From: an uncultured Bacteroidales bacterium | GTDB lineage: Bacteria; Bacteroidota; Bacteroidia; Bacteroidales; UBA1715 | Assembly (NCBI GenBank): GCA_937892155.1 | Contig: CALAUG010000053.1 | Location: 1-8,150 of the forward strand | Length of the DNA stretch: 8,150 nt | Direction: 5' to 3' | Shown here: positions 1 to 6,530 of the stretch, piece by piece | Layout of the letters: every line of letters begins with the position of its first letter | How positions within the stretch are numbered: the stretch's first letter is position 1 | The notes under the pieces: generated by a model | Databases searched by the model: none | What the model saw: the letters and a program-made list of their open reading frames with translations, nothing else | What the model was told of the DNA's origin: nothing | Position numbers and translations under genes: made by a program

Positions 1-5
1 ACATT

Positions 6-227
6 ATGGCAAGATTCAGAATTACGACGAAAGTCAGGAAACAGAGCAACGGCATAAGGATAGAACCTGGGATGACCGTTGAGGTGGTGACCGCATCGAT
101 GAGCAACCCGGTCTGCACCAACGGCGGAACAGAGGTCGCGAACGCATTCATGCGGATTTACGGAATAGACATCAAAAAGGCCGGCTGCTTGGGCATGGCG
201 TGGCTGGATGTGGAAAGGATAGGATGA
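6..227 (+). CDS. Small DUF6140-like protein
   Basis: A complete 73-residue protein starting at the first ATG of the window. It is basic at the N-terminus (MARFRITTKVRKQ), then has a beta-rich stretch (RIEPGMTVEVVT) and a C-terminal half with GGTEVANAF and a Gly/Cys-containing loop. From memory this resembles the short DUF6140 proteins annotated in Bacteroides genomes; their function is unknown. I see no signal peptide or membrane segment. Its base composition is visibly richer in G and C than the EcsC gene that follows, so it may belong to different (backbone or mobile-element) DNA from the cargo downstream. The family assignment is recognition from sequence appearance only and has not been checked by a search. 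Confidence 0.7.
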   Translation: MARFRITTKVRKQSNGIRIEPGMTVEVVTASMSNPVCTNGGTEVANAFMRIYGIDIKKAGCLGMAWLDVERIG

Positions 228-249
228 TAATTTATAAAATTAATATGAT

Positions 250-1050
250 ATGGAAACATTAAAATTAAGCGAATACGAATTATCTCAGTTACAAGCGATA
301 AATAATTGGAAAAATGAAAAACCGAGTGTGATAGAAAAGACTGTTGGATTCCTATTTAAACCTATAGAAAGGTTGACAGAACAAATAATACCCAAAAAAG
401 CAATAGAAGGAGTAATCACAACATTTAATGCTCTTGCTCGGTTTTTGACAGATACCGACGACATTAAAAGAGATGCTTGCGTAGAATCAATTGATGAGTT
501 GCGCACAAAAGATTTACAATTATCTGACAAACTTGCCAACGAGGTCCATAATTGGGCAAATGCAGTAGCTGTAGCAGAAGGGACAGGAGCTGGCTTCATA
601 GGGCTTGCTGGATTGATTGTTGACGTTCCGTCTCTAATAACAATGGGGTTCCGCGTTATTCATAAAATTGGAGTGTGTTATGGTTATGATTGTGATACTG
701 AATATGAAAAACAATTTGCAATGACAATTATGTCTATTGCAAGTTCCAATACCATGAAGGAAAAGGTGGTATCTGTTGCTACGCTTCGTCAAATTCAAGT
801 TTTAATACTAAAAACTGCATGGAAAGGAATGGAAAAACAAGGAACAAAAGGTGCGGCCGTCATAGCTGTGAAATCACTTGCTAAAAAAATGGGAATAAAT
901 GTCACAAAAAGAAAAGCGTTAGCTACTATTCCAATCGTTGGTGCTAGCGTCAGTGCTGCAATGAATTTGGCATATATGAACGATATTGCATGGGCAGCGC
1001 GTCGTTCATATCAAGAACGATGGTTACTTGAGAATAAAAAGATTGATTAA
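250..1050 (+). CDS. EcsC family protein
   Basis: A 266-residue protein. Residues 111-130 (GTGAGFIGLAGLIVDVPSLI) are the Gly-rich hydrophobic signature of the EcsC family, followed by a conserved-looking helix (TMGFRVIHKIGVCYGYD). A second Gly/Ala-rich hydrophobic stretch lies at about 225-243 (IPIVGASVSAAMN), also as expected for EcsC proteins, which probably associate with membranes. The family is named after EcsC of the Bacillus ecs locus. Its biochemistry is unknown, but members recur in comparative-genomic reports of tellurite-resistance-like stress and defence clusters. The ATG at 250 follows an A/T-rich leader with no clear Shine-Dalgarno sequence, which is usual in Bacteroidales. It is separated from the next gene by 137 bp, so it may be transcribed apart from the tight cluster downstream. 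The family call is strong; the role is not known. Confidence 0.88.
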   Translation: METLKLSEYELSQLQAINNWKNEKPSVIEKTVGFLFKPIERLTEQIIPKKAIEGVITTFNALARFLTDTDDIKRDACVESIDELRTKDLQLSDKLANEVHNWANAVAVAEGTGAGFIGLAGLIVDVPSLITMGFRVIHKIGVCYGYDCDTEYEKQFAMTIMSIASSNTMKEKVVSVATLRQIQVLILKTAWKGMEKQGTKGAAVIAVKSLAKKMGINVTKRKALATIPIVGASVSAAMNLAYMNDIAWAARRSYQERWLLENKKID

Positions 1051-1107
1051 TAATCATTTTTCGTGTTGTTGCGGAATGTGTCAATGGCATTGTAATACAA
1101 GAATAAA

Positions 1108-1147
1108 CCTCACCAGCGGATTAATGGGTTCTATGCCGCCGGCGAGG
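1108..1147. other. G+C-rich imperfect inverted repeat between EcsC and Sel1 genes
   Basis: The arms CCTCACCAGCGG (1108-1119) and CCGCCGGCGAGG (1136-1147) pair at 10 of 12 positions, with two A-C mismatches, around a 16-nt loop. The right arm contains the palindrome CGCCGGCG (1137-1144). It stands out as a G+C-rich patch in A/T-rich intergenic DNA. No U-run follows, so a simple intrinsic terminator is unlikely. It could be an mRNA structure in the leader of the Sel1 gene or a remnant of other DNA. Confidence 0.3.
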
Positions 1148-1187
1148 ATGAAAAAAGTTATAGGACCCGAAAAAAATCATAATCAAA

Positions 1188-2357
1188 ATGAAAAAGATCT
1201 ATTTATTTGGCGGCTGTTTGGTTTTGTTGGGAATAGGTGCAATAGCCATCCCTACAATGATTGGAAACAATCACTATCGTCAAGGTGCAGACGCTGAAGC
1301 CGCTGGAAATCTCAGTGAAGCAGAAAAACATTATGAAATCGCGGTGAAACACAAAAATGCAGAGGCTGCTTACTGCTTAGGTCGGCTGTATTCTTCCGAC
1401 ATAGAGGCAGATGGTATGTTGAAAGAAAAGGAATTGACTGCGTACAAGAAAAGTTTAAGGTATGGAAAAAAAGAGGCCGCCTTTAAAATCGCCGAGATTC
1501 TACTGGAAAACACCGGAAACAAAAATGACTCGTTGGAGGCGGTGAAGTACCTGAATATGGATGCTGGAGAAAACACTAAATTCAGTAAGGATTTGTTGGC
1601 ATCACTATACCTTAGTTCGGGAAAAAACGCCGCAGACACACTGCAAAGTGTGAATCTTTACAAGGAAGCCGCCAATTTAGGCAATGCGTCATCCGCTCGA
1701 AACGTTTCTCTTTACTATTTTTCGGTTGATGACATGGAACATGGCGTGTCGTGGTTGAAAAAGGCGGCTGATATGGGTGATTCCTTTTCACAATACGAAT
1801 ATGGTAATGCGTTATTTTCTGGAAATTATAATCTCCCAAAAGATATGACCAGCGCATTCGGCTACTTTAAGACGGCGGGAGAACAAAAATACGCTCCGGC
1901 TTATGGCGCATTGGGTATCTGTTATGCGATGGGTTACGGCACGGATGTGAATTACGAAAAGGCATTTAGTTATTTTTCTCAGGGTGCAGCATTAAACGAC
2001 CCCATGTCAATGTATAACCTTGCTGTCTGCTACGACAACGGAAATGGCACTGCAAAAAACCACAATGCGGCAATGGAATATTACCAAAAAAGTGCAGAAT
2101 GCGGATACGAATTAGCTATAAACTATCTGATAACATTGCAGAGGCAGGAAAGGCAGAGAAGAGAAGAGCAAGAAAGGCAGCGTCAAGAGGCAGAAAGGCG
2201 AAGAAAACAGGAAAGAGTGACGTGTCCTGTTTGCCACGGCACCGGTGTCGTAAGGGATTTCGGAACAACGGGACGCATGCACGATTGCACTTGTGGGACG
2301 TGCTATGGAACAGGCACAGTAAGCCGGGAAATTGCCGAGTTGTTTTGGTTGTGGTGA
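1188..2357 (+). CDS. Membrane-anchored Sel1-repeat protein with DnaJ-type zinc finger (apparently frameshifted at its 3' end)
   Basis: A 389-residue reading frame. Residues 1-25 (MKKIYLFGG then a hydrophobic run) form a signal-anchor or signal peptide, so the body probably lies outside the cytoplasmic membrane face or is tethered to it. Residues 30-315 are Sel1/TPR-like repeats, clearest at 59-70 (EAAYCLGRLYSS), 234-252 (ALGICYAMGYGT) and 270-310 (MYNLAVCYDNGNGT, then AMEYYQKSAECG). Such repeats act as protein-interaction scaffolds. Residues 316-343 are a charged Arg/Glu/Gln coiled coil, followed by two CxxCxGxG motifs, CPVCHGTG (346-353) and CGTCYGTG (369-376), as in the DnaJ zinc finger; two motifs would bind one zinc. 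After this the frame runs out in a short odd tail (ELFWLW) and stops. Coding continues in another frame with a TerB-like module that has no ATG or GTG start of its own, so I infer that one longer protein was split by an indel near 2343-2346. Confidence 0.82.
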   Translation: MKKIYLFGGCLVLLGIGAIAIPTMIGNNHYRQGADAEAAGNLSEAEKHYEIAVKHKNAEAAYCLGRLYSSDIEADGMLKEKELTAYKKSLRYGKKEAAFKIAEILLENTGNKNDSLEAVKYLNMDAGENTKFSKDLLASLYLSSGKNAADTLQSVNLYKEAANLGNASSARNVSLYYFSVDDMEHGVSWLKKAADMGDSFSQYEYGNALFSGNYNLPKDMTSAFGYFKTAGEQKYAPAYGALGICYAMGYGTDVNYEKAFSYFSQGAALNDPMSMYNLAVCYDNGNGTAKNHNAAMEYYQKSAECGYELAINYLITLQRQERQRREEQERQRQEAERRRKQERVTCPVCHGTGVVRDFGTTGRMHDCTCGTCYGTGTVSREIAELFWLW

Positions 2358-2613
2358 GATCGGTGCTGGTGAAAGAAGATTGCTGGATAAACTCAGGGCA
2401 AAACTCGGAATCTCATCAGAACGTGCCGGAGAATTGGAAGCATCTTTACAGCCTCAATTAACAGATGATGAAAAGGAGTATCTGGACGAATACAAAGCTG
2501 TTGCCGTTGATGGTGTTGTAACCGACAAGGAACGCCGACTGTTAGAGAAACTTCGGAAGATGTTGGATATTTCTGAGGATAGAGCAAGCGAAATCGAACA
2601 CATGAAAGGATAA
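2332..2613 (+). pseudogene. TerB-like tandem helical module, out-of-frame continuation of the Sel1 gene
   Basis: This frame encodes two similar helical units: GERRLLDKLRAKLGIS followed by SERAGELE, and later KERRLLEKLRKMLDIS followed by EDRASEIE. The second unit is preceded by LTDDEKEYLDEYKAVAVDG; the first lacks that leading helix. The xDG-xx-ERRLL pattern recalls TerB-like or EF-hand-like helical domains, though I cannot name a specific family. The only possible start near the beginning is TTG at 2332; the first true ATG lies deep in repeat 2. Skipping one T in the TTTT run at 2343-2346 joins this frame to the upstream Sel1/zinc-finger frame, giving a protein of about 474 residues. I therefore read it as the separated C-terminus of the upstream gene. 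It could instead be translated from TTG. It ends 5 bp before the SUMF1-fold gene. Confidence 0.6.
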
Positions 2614-2618
2614 TTGGC

Positions 2619-3443
2619 ATGAAATCAAAAGGTGAAAAGCAAGTATTTTCTGTGATGGGTGTTCCCTTATGTATGGTTAACGTGAAGGGAGGTTCTTTTT
2701 TTATGGGAGCGCAGGCCGACAATCCAGAAAAACCGAATTATGACCCGAAGGCGGAAAAAGAAGAATCCCCTGTCCATAAGGTTTCATTGACAGATTTCTC
2801 CATCAGCGAGACAACTGTAACTCAAATCCTTTGGAGAACAATTATGGGGTCAGAGCCAACTTATGATGAAGATTGCCGGGTGGGTGAGAATTGCCCTGTC
2901 TGTTGTGTGAGTTACGAGGATATACAAGAATTTATCCGTCACCTGAATGAATGCTGTGCTAAAGACAAGGAACTGAAGGCACTGATGGGTGAGCGAGTAT
3001 TCCGACTTCCAACTGAGGCTGAATGGGAATATGCAGCTCGTGGTGAACAATTCGTTATGGATGGAAACCTATGTGAGTGGTGTGAAGATGCTATGTACGG
3101 TTATACCGAAGAAGAACAAGTCAATCCAAATCATCATGTCATCAATGGCTTCCTTCGAGTTGTCCGTTCTGGATGTTTGAAATCAGATCCGGAATTGGGA
3201 CGAGTATCAAGCCGTGGGGGAAATAACGCTGATATGGGAGATTCTACGATAGGATTCCGTCTTGTTCTCAATCTGCCACATCCTCCTGCTACGCCAAAAG
3301 ATTACAAGGAAGCCGAGAAAACATTTACCGAGGCTTTGAGATATTTCGACACACACGATGCCGAATGGAAGGAACAACATAAAGACTTAATCGCTTGGAC
3401 AAGGAAAGCCTTGTCAGCCGTGTATAAAGAAATCAACAAATAA
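2619..3443 (+). CDS. SUMF1/FGE-sulfatase-fold protein with central in-frame gap
   Basis: A 274-residue protein with the order of motifs typical of the formylglycine-generating-enzyme (SUMF1/EgtB/PvdO) superfamily: GGSFFMGA (24-31), the TTVTQILWRTIMG helix (65-77, usually EVTnxqWxxvmG), FRLPTEAEWEYAARG (128-142), DGNLCEWCED (148-157), RVVRSGC (180-186) and GFRLVL (212-217). Normally several tens of residues separate AARG from the GNxxEWxxD motif; here they are about five residues apart, so a central segment is missing in frame. Only one Cys (186) lies where true FGE enzymes carry a Cys pair, so sulfatase-activating activity is unlikely; many Bacteroidales members are non-FGE relatives. Residues 225-274 are an added helical, TPR-like tail. 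There is no signal peptide, so it is probably cytoplasmic. It lies in a tight operon, 5 bp from the gene on either side. Confidence 0.82.
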   Translation: MKSKGEKQVFSVMGVPLCMVNVKGGSFFMGAQADNPEKPNYDPKAEKEESPVHKVSLTDFSISETTVTQILWRTIMGSEPTYDEDCRVGENCPVCCVSYEDIQEFIRHLNECCAKDKELKALMGERVFRLPTEAEWEYAARGEQFVMDGNLCEWCEDAMYGYTEEEQVNPNHHVINGFLRVVRSGCLKSDPELGRVSSRGGNNADMGDSTIGFRLVLNLPHPPATPKDYKEAEKTFTEALRYFDTHDAEWKEQHKDLIAWTRKALSAVYKEINK

Positions 3444-3448
3444 GAGAT

Positions 3449-4780
3449 ATGACAGATAAAATGAAAGATTCAGAAAAGAAAAAGACAGTTGCCGAAACTG
3501 TTGCTACAGGAGTCAAATCCATATCCAGATTCTTGATAGGGGATAAAAAAGAATTTGCCTTGTTTCAATGTTATAAGTGTGGAAGGTGGCATCATATCAA
3601 TAAACAAAATATTATTTTAAGGACTCTTGTATCAGCTGATGCTTTTGCAAAAGAGTTATCTTCGGAATCGAAAAATGTAGTTTCAAAGACTGCGAATGCT
3701 ATATTAGGTGCATACGGTGGAGCAATTTTTGGTGCTGCTAATTTTGTCAATATGACAACTTGTTCTCATTGTGATGAACCAATTCTCCTACCAGATGATA
3801 TGGAAGCTTCACGCAAAGAATTTGAGGCCATAATTGAACAGCATCAGAAGGCATATTCTAACCTATCTAACCCTTCGGAACTGATAGACCTACTTCGGTT
3901 TTATTCAAGTATTCGTGACCTTCCGAAGGAGATAAAAACCAAGGTGTTTGACGGCATAGTTCAGCCTGAGAAATTGGAACACGAATATCTGGAGAACTTC
4001 TTAAAAATTAAGCCGGAGGATAGGCAGCTACTTGTGTTTAAAGACAGTCTTGATGTATTCCCGAATAAAGATTGTGTCGTATTACCTTTACGAAACCGCC
4101 CGAAAGGTCTATCGTTTGGGCAACAACGAATTCCTGAGAAAGATGTGATATATATGTTGCATCCTTATAGGGACAATATGTATATATCGGCAAAGTCTTA
4201 TCTGGACGAGGTGTTTGAGGACAAACTTCGAGAATTAAAGAAGTTGTTGAATGCTTGGGGAGCTGAAGTGGTTACGATTGACAATGAAATAGTAAACAAA
4301 GGAAAATCCAAAGAATTCAACTCAACAGTCCAAAAAGGCGAAGGAGAGGTCGATGGTGTCCCTGTTAAAGCAGAGAGAGAAAAGAAGGAAAGTGAAAAGA
4401 AGTCCTATTCAATCGCAAAAAAGGTTAGAATAGAAATACATAATAATCCAACGCCGAATCTGCATCCTTATCTCCCTGACGATTTGATATGGTATCCGCA
4501 TGAGGATGAATGGAAGGACAACTATAAGGAACGTAGGGAACGGACAAATTCTATGAAATACAATGCCCATTATTCCGAACAACGGAGCAAGGAAAGCGTT
4601 ACAGAAGAAAAGGCTTCATTGTCAGTTTCAGGTTTGGGGATTAGTCAGGAGAGCCTGAAAGAATATGAAGAAGCGTCTGTTTCTGAAAGGGATATTACTG
4701 TAAATGTTACGTTCTACCCGATGGAAATATACAATACAAGTAAATGTGTTTTCTCAAAATTGAAAAATCTGTTTAAATAA
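3449..4780 (+). CDS. Split zinc-ribbon protein with Gly/Ala-rich hydrophobic insert, unknown function
   Basis: A 443-residue protein I cannot assign to a named family. The pair CYKC (41-44) and the pair CSHC (105-108) look like the two halves of one zinc ribbon. Between them lies a helical insert with a Gly/Ala-rich hydrophobic stretch (AILGAYGGAIFGAANFV, 84-100) that could insert in or lie against a membrane. Residues 118-200 are mainly helical. A mixed alpha/beta part follows (DCVVLPLRNRPKG, 208-220; DVIYMLHPYRDNMYIS, 232-247). The C-terminal region, 255-430, is Lys/Glu-rich, with segments that look beta-stranded and repeated in character (KKVRIEIHNNP near 324; DITVNVTFYP, 415-424). It begins 5 bp after the SUMF1-fold gene and ends 7 bp before a small membrane protein, so it is surely co-transcribed with them. 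The context suggests a part of a membrane-linked complex; its biochemical role is unknown. Confidence 0.8.
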   Translation: MTDKMKDSEKKKTVAETVATGVKSISRFLIGDKKEFALFQCYKCGRWHHINKQNIILRTLVSADAFAKELSSESKNVVSKTANAILGAYGGAIFGAANFVNMTTCSHCDEPILLPDDMEASRKEFEAIIEQHQKAYSNLSNPSELIDLLRFYSSIRDLPKEIKTKVFDGIVQPEKLEHEYLENFLKIKPEDRQLLVFKDSLDVFPNKDCVVLPLRNRPKGLSFGQQRIPEKDVIYMLHPYRDNMYISAKSYLDEVFEDKLRELKKLLNAWGAEVVTIDNEIVNKGKSKEFNSTVQKGEGEVDGVPVKAEREKKESEKKSYSIAKKVRIEIHNNPTPNLHPYLPDDLIWYPHEDEWKDNYKERRERTNSMKYNAHYSEQRSKESVTEEKASLSVSGLGISQESLKEYEEASVSERDITVNVTFYPMEIYNTSKCVFSKLKNLFK

Positions 4781-4787
4781 CACCATT

Positions 4788-5051
4788 ATGGCAGTACCCG
4801 GAATAATTGGCATTTTTGTTGTCATCTTAATTTTGTTTTCCATTGCAATAAAAGCAAATGATGCCGTAACCCAGATAATTGCAATTTTATTATGGGTCGC
4901 CCTTGTCTTATGGCTTGTTATTGGGAAACCTGCCTTTTGGGAAGGGCATAAGGCTCTGAAAATAATAGGCGAAATCCTCTGTGCGTTGGTTGTAATAGGA
5001 ATGTTACCCAAGGACAAGAAAGAAGATGATGAAAAGAAGGATGAAAAGTAA
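4788..5051 (+). CDS. Small three-helix membrane protein
   Basis: An 87-residue protein made almost wholly of hydrophobic segments: about 4-21 (PGIIGIFVVILILFSIAI), 28-46 (TQIIAILLWVALVLWLVI) and 57-73 (LKIIGEILCALVVIGML), ending in a highly charged tail (PKDKKEDDEKKDEK). This pattern fits an inner-membrane protein with a Lys/Asp/Glu-rich soluble tail. The family is not recognised. It starts 7 bp after the zinc-ribbon gene and is the last intact member of the tight cluster. It may anchor the upstream soluble proteins at the membrane, which is inference from neighbourhood only. Confidence 0.75.
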   Translation: MAVPGIIGIFVVILILFSIAIKANDAVTQIIAILLWVALVLWLVIGKPAFWEGHKALKIIGEILCALVVIGMLPKDKKEDDEKKDEK

Positions 5052-5302
5052 AAATCGGCGGTAGTCATCTGGCAAATAAATATTTATGACCCTCTCATCG
5101 TTACAGAACTCACCGCCATTTCGGACGATCTTATGGACAGGGCGGAAAAGGAAAGGAAACTCACCGCGTCAATGAAGAATACCATACAGGAGACTTTATA
5201 AACCTGATATGGACGTCTCTGCACAAGAAGATAAAAGTCCTTGCCGAACAAAGAAACAGTGATGTTGTAAAACTGGCGACTAATTCATGGATTGTCCGAT
5301 GA
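5052..5302 (+). pseudogene. Frameshifted gene remnant
   Basis: The 282 bp between the small membrane protein and the next gene is not blank. Directly after the stop at 5049-5051, the same frame stays open to a TAA at 5199-5201 and reads like real protein (DPLIVTELTAISDDLMDRAE, then KERKLTAS). In the -1 frame a plausible sequence continues to a TGA at 5300-5302 (NEEYHTGDFINLIW, then KKIKVLAEQRNSDVVKLA). Joining the two near 5165-5175 gives a fragment of about 80 residues. There is no ATG in the first frame until well inside the open stretch. I read this as the decayed 3' part of a lost gene; its family is unknown. Confidence 0.4.
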
Positions 5303-5333
5303 GAAGAGGCTACCGAAAAAGTTGTAATTTACT

Positions 5334-6200
5334 ATGATAACAGAAGAACAAATTATCAAAAGCGTCACGGATAAACTCATTGAGGTTGCGAGGCATCCTG
5401 AAATGAGGGAGGAATTCATTGTATCTGTTGAAAACAAGGGATTCTACTGTTACAAAAACAACCCGATGATGTGCGATGTTGACAAATACGTATTGGCATC
5501 GTATTATGCGGGCAATATCTTGTATACAACGAATGAGACTGAATGTCTCGAATGTTATAACAAGAGTCTGTTCTATATTCGTGAGATGAATGACAGAATT
5601 GATTCAAACCGATTATTGGTGTTCCTTTATGGAACGATGGTACATTTTTATAAACAAAAGGGAGACACTTCTAAGGCCATAGAATATATATGCAGTCAAA
5701 TATTCTGGTCAACGTTAGTACCTAATGGAGTAGATATTGACCAAATTAAAAAATGGAGGAGATTAGAAAAGCAGTCCAAGGATGAATGCGGCGAGGGATA
5801 TTACCTTCCTTTTTTACTTGAGATGGACAGTTATTTCAAGGACTACGAGAAAAGATTGCGTCTAGCGAAGAACCCTGATGAAACAAATTATGCTCAGGAA
5901 GCAAAAGCTTACGTCTATAAAAGAGCCCGGGAAATACATGCTTATGAAAACGAACTGGATGAACAGTCAGATTGGGTGCCAATGGCTATTTTACAGGCTT
6001 ACGGAATAGTGGATACCATTAAGCACCCTAAGCCCAAGAAAGGCGAGTTTGACTACTATTACAACAAAGCAGAAAAGGGAGATACTAAAGCTCAGCGTAT
6101 GATTGCGGATTGTTATCGTAATGGTGATGTGGTCTCCAAAAACGAGCGTCTGGCAAATTTCTGGCAGGTTCTCGCTGATGAGCATCGATACATTGAATAG
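5334..6200 (+). CDS. TPR/Sel1-like repeat protein
   Basis: A 288-residue, predominantly helical protein. Helix pairs around 53-83 (YYAGNILYTTNETECLECYN) and 94-122 (LYGTMVHFYKQKGDTSKAIE) resemble tetratricopeptide repeats. Residues 244-282 (NKAEKGDTKAQRMIADCYRN, then ERLANFWQVLADE) form one good Sel1 repeat. There is no signal peptide or membrane segment, so it is probably a cytoplasmic protein-interaction scaffold. The ATG at 5334 follows an A/T-rich leader (GTTGTAATTTACT) with no strong ribosome binding site. It is the second Sel1-bearing protein in the window and may be functionally linked to the cluster upstream, but it is separated from that cluster by a decayed remnant. Its partner is unknown. 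Confidence 0.78.
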   Translation: MITEEQIIKSVTDKLIEVARHPEMREEFIVSVENKGFYCYKNNPMMCDVDKYVLASYYAGNILYTTNETECLECYNKSLFYIREMNDRIDSNRLLVFLYGTMVHFYKQKGDTSKAIEYICSQIFWSTLVPNGVDIDQIKKWRRLEKQSKDECGEGYYLPFLLEMDSYFKDYEKRLRLAKNPDETNYAQEAKAYVYKRAREIHAYENELDEQSDWVPMAILQAYGIVDTIKHPKPKKGEFDYYYNKAEKGDTKAQRMIADCYRNGDVVSKNERLANFWQVLADEHRYIE

Positions 6201-6242
6201 CTCACACGGTTTTGTATGAATAGAACGGAATAAAAAAAGTAT

Positions 6243-6455
6243 ATGGCCGTCAATTTTTCAACGGCTGAGAAACTGAATACTAATGTCTATGTGTCAGAAC
6301 TATTTCCTCTTACCGATGCAGAAAAGAAAAGGCTAAATCTATGTGCCAGAACTGTGCTGCCAAATAAAGATTGCAATTTCAGCATCAATATCATTCCGCA
6401 GCAAAGGCAGACAAAATTTGTAAAGGTGATAATCTGGGCATTTCAGAATAAATAG
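6243..6455 (+). CDS. Small hypothetical protein
   Basis: A 70-residue reading frame after the TPR/Sel1-like gene, with an in-frame stop just upstream (TAA at 6231-6233), so the ATG at 6243 is the natural start. The translation (LFPLTDAEKKRLNLCARTVL in the middle; FVKVIIWAFQNK at the end) has ordinary protein-like composition, without a membrane segment or recognised motif. It may be a genuine small protein co-transcribed with the upstream gene 42 bp away, or the leftover of a longer gene. The hairpin downstream fits an end of transcription here. Confidence 0.45.
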   Translation: MAVNFSTAEKLNTNVYVSELFPLTDAEKKRLNLCARTVLPNKDCNFSINIIPQQRQTKFVKVIIWAFQNK

Positions 6456-6488
6456 ACAACGGACAGCAAAGTATTGGACAAATAGAAT

Positions 6489-6516
6489 AGGAGCGAGGAC
6501 ATCAAACCCCGCTCCT
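6489..6516. terminator. Hairpin between convergent genes, possible bidirectional terminator
   Basis: AGGAGCG (6489-6495) and CGCTCCT (6510-6516) pair perfectly over 7 bp around a 14-nt loop, followed by GTTTAT on the plus strand and ATTCTATTTG on the minus strand. It sits 33 bp past the small ORF ending at 6455 and 15 bp past the 3' end of the minus-strand remnant at 6531, the expected place for a shared terminator. The T-tracts are short, so strength is uncertain. Confidence 0.5.
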
Positions 6517-6530
6517 GTTTATAGATGTAG

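Noticed and set aside
986..1297. Plus-strand ORF of 103 residues overlapping the EcsC and Sel1 gene ends
   Set aside because: It overlaps the ends of two well-supported genes, has Cys/His-rich low-plausibility sequence, and its second half is just another frame of the Sel1 N-terminus.
2340..2357. Programmed ribosomal frameshift between the Sel1 and TerB-like frames
   Set aside because: There is no X-XXY-YYZ heptamer and no slippery codon followed directly by a stop in the 0 frame; an indel in the TTTT run is simpler.
2099..2461. Plus-strand ORF of 120 residues over the Sel1 coiled coil and zinc finger
   Set aside because: It is an Arg/Lys-rich shadow of the repetitive coiled-coil and zinc-finger coding sequence in the true frame.
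2393..2722. Minus-strand ORF of 109 residues
   Set aside because: It is antisense to the TerB-like repeats and SUMF1-fold N-terminus, both of which have recognisable domain motifs on the plus strand.
4754..5068. Minus-strand ORF of 104 residues opposite the small membrane protein
   Set aside because: Its length and Ser/Phe-rich sequence follow from the antisense of a hydrophobic, Lys-rich tail; the plus-strand reading is better supported by operon spacing.
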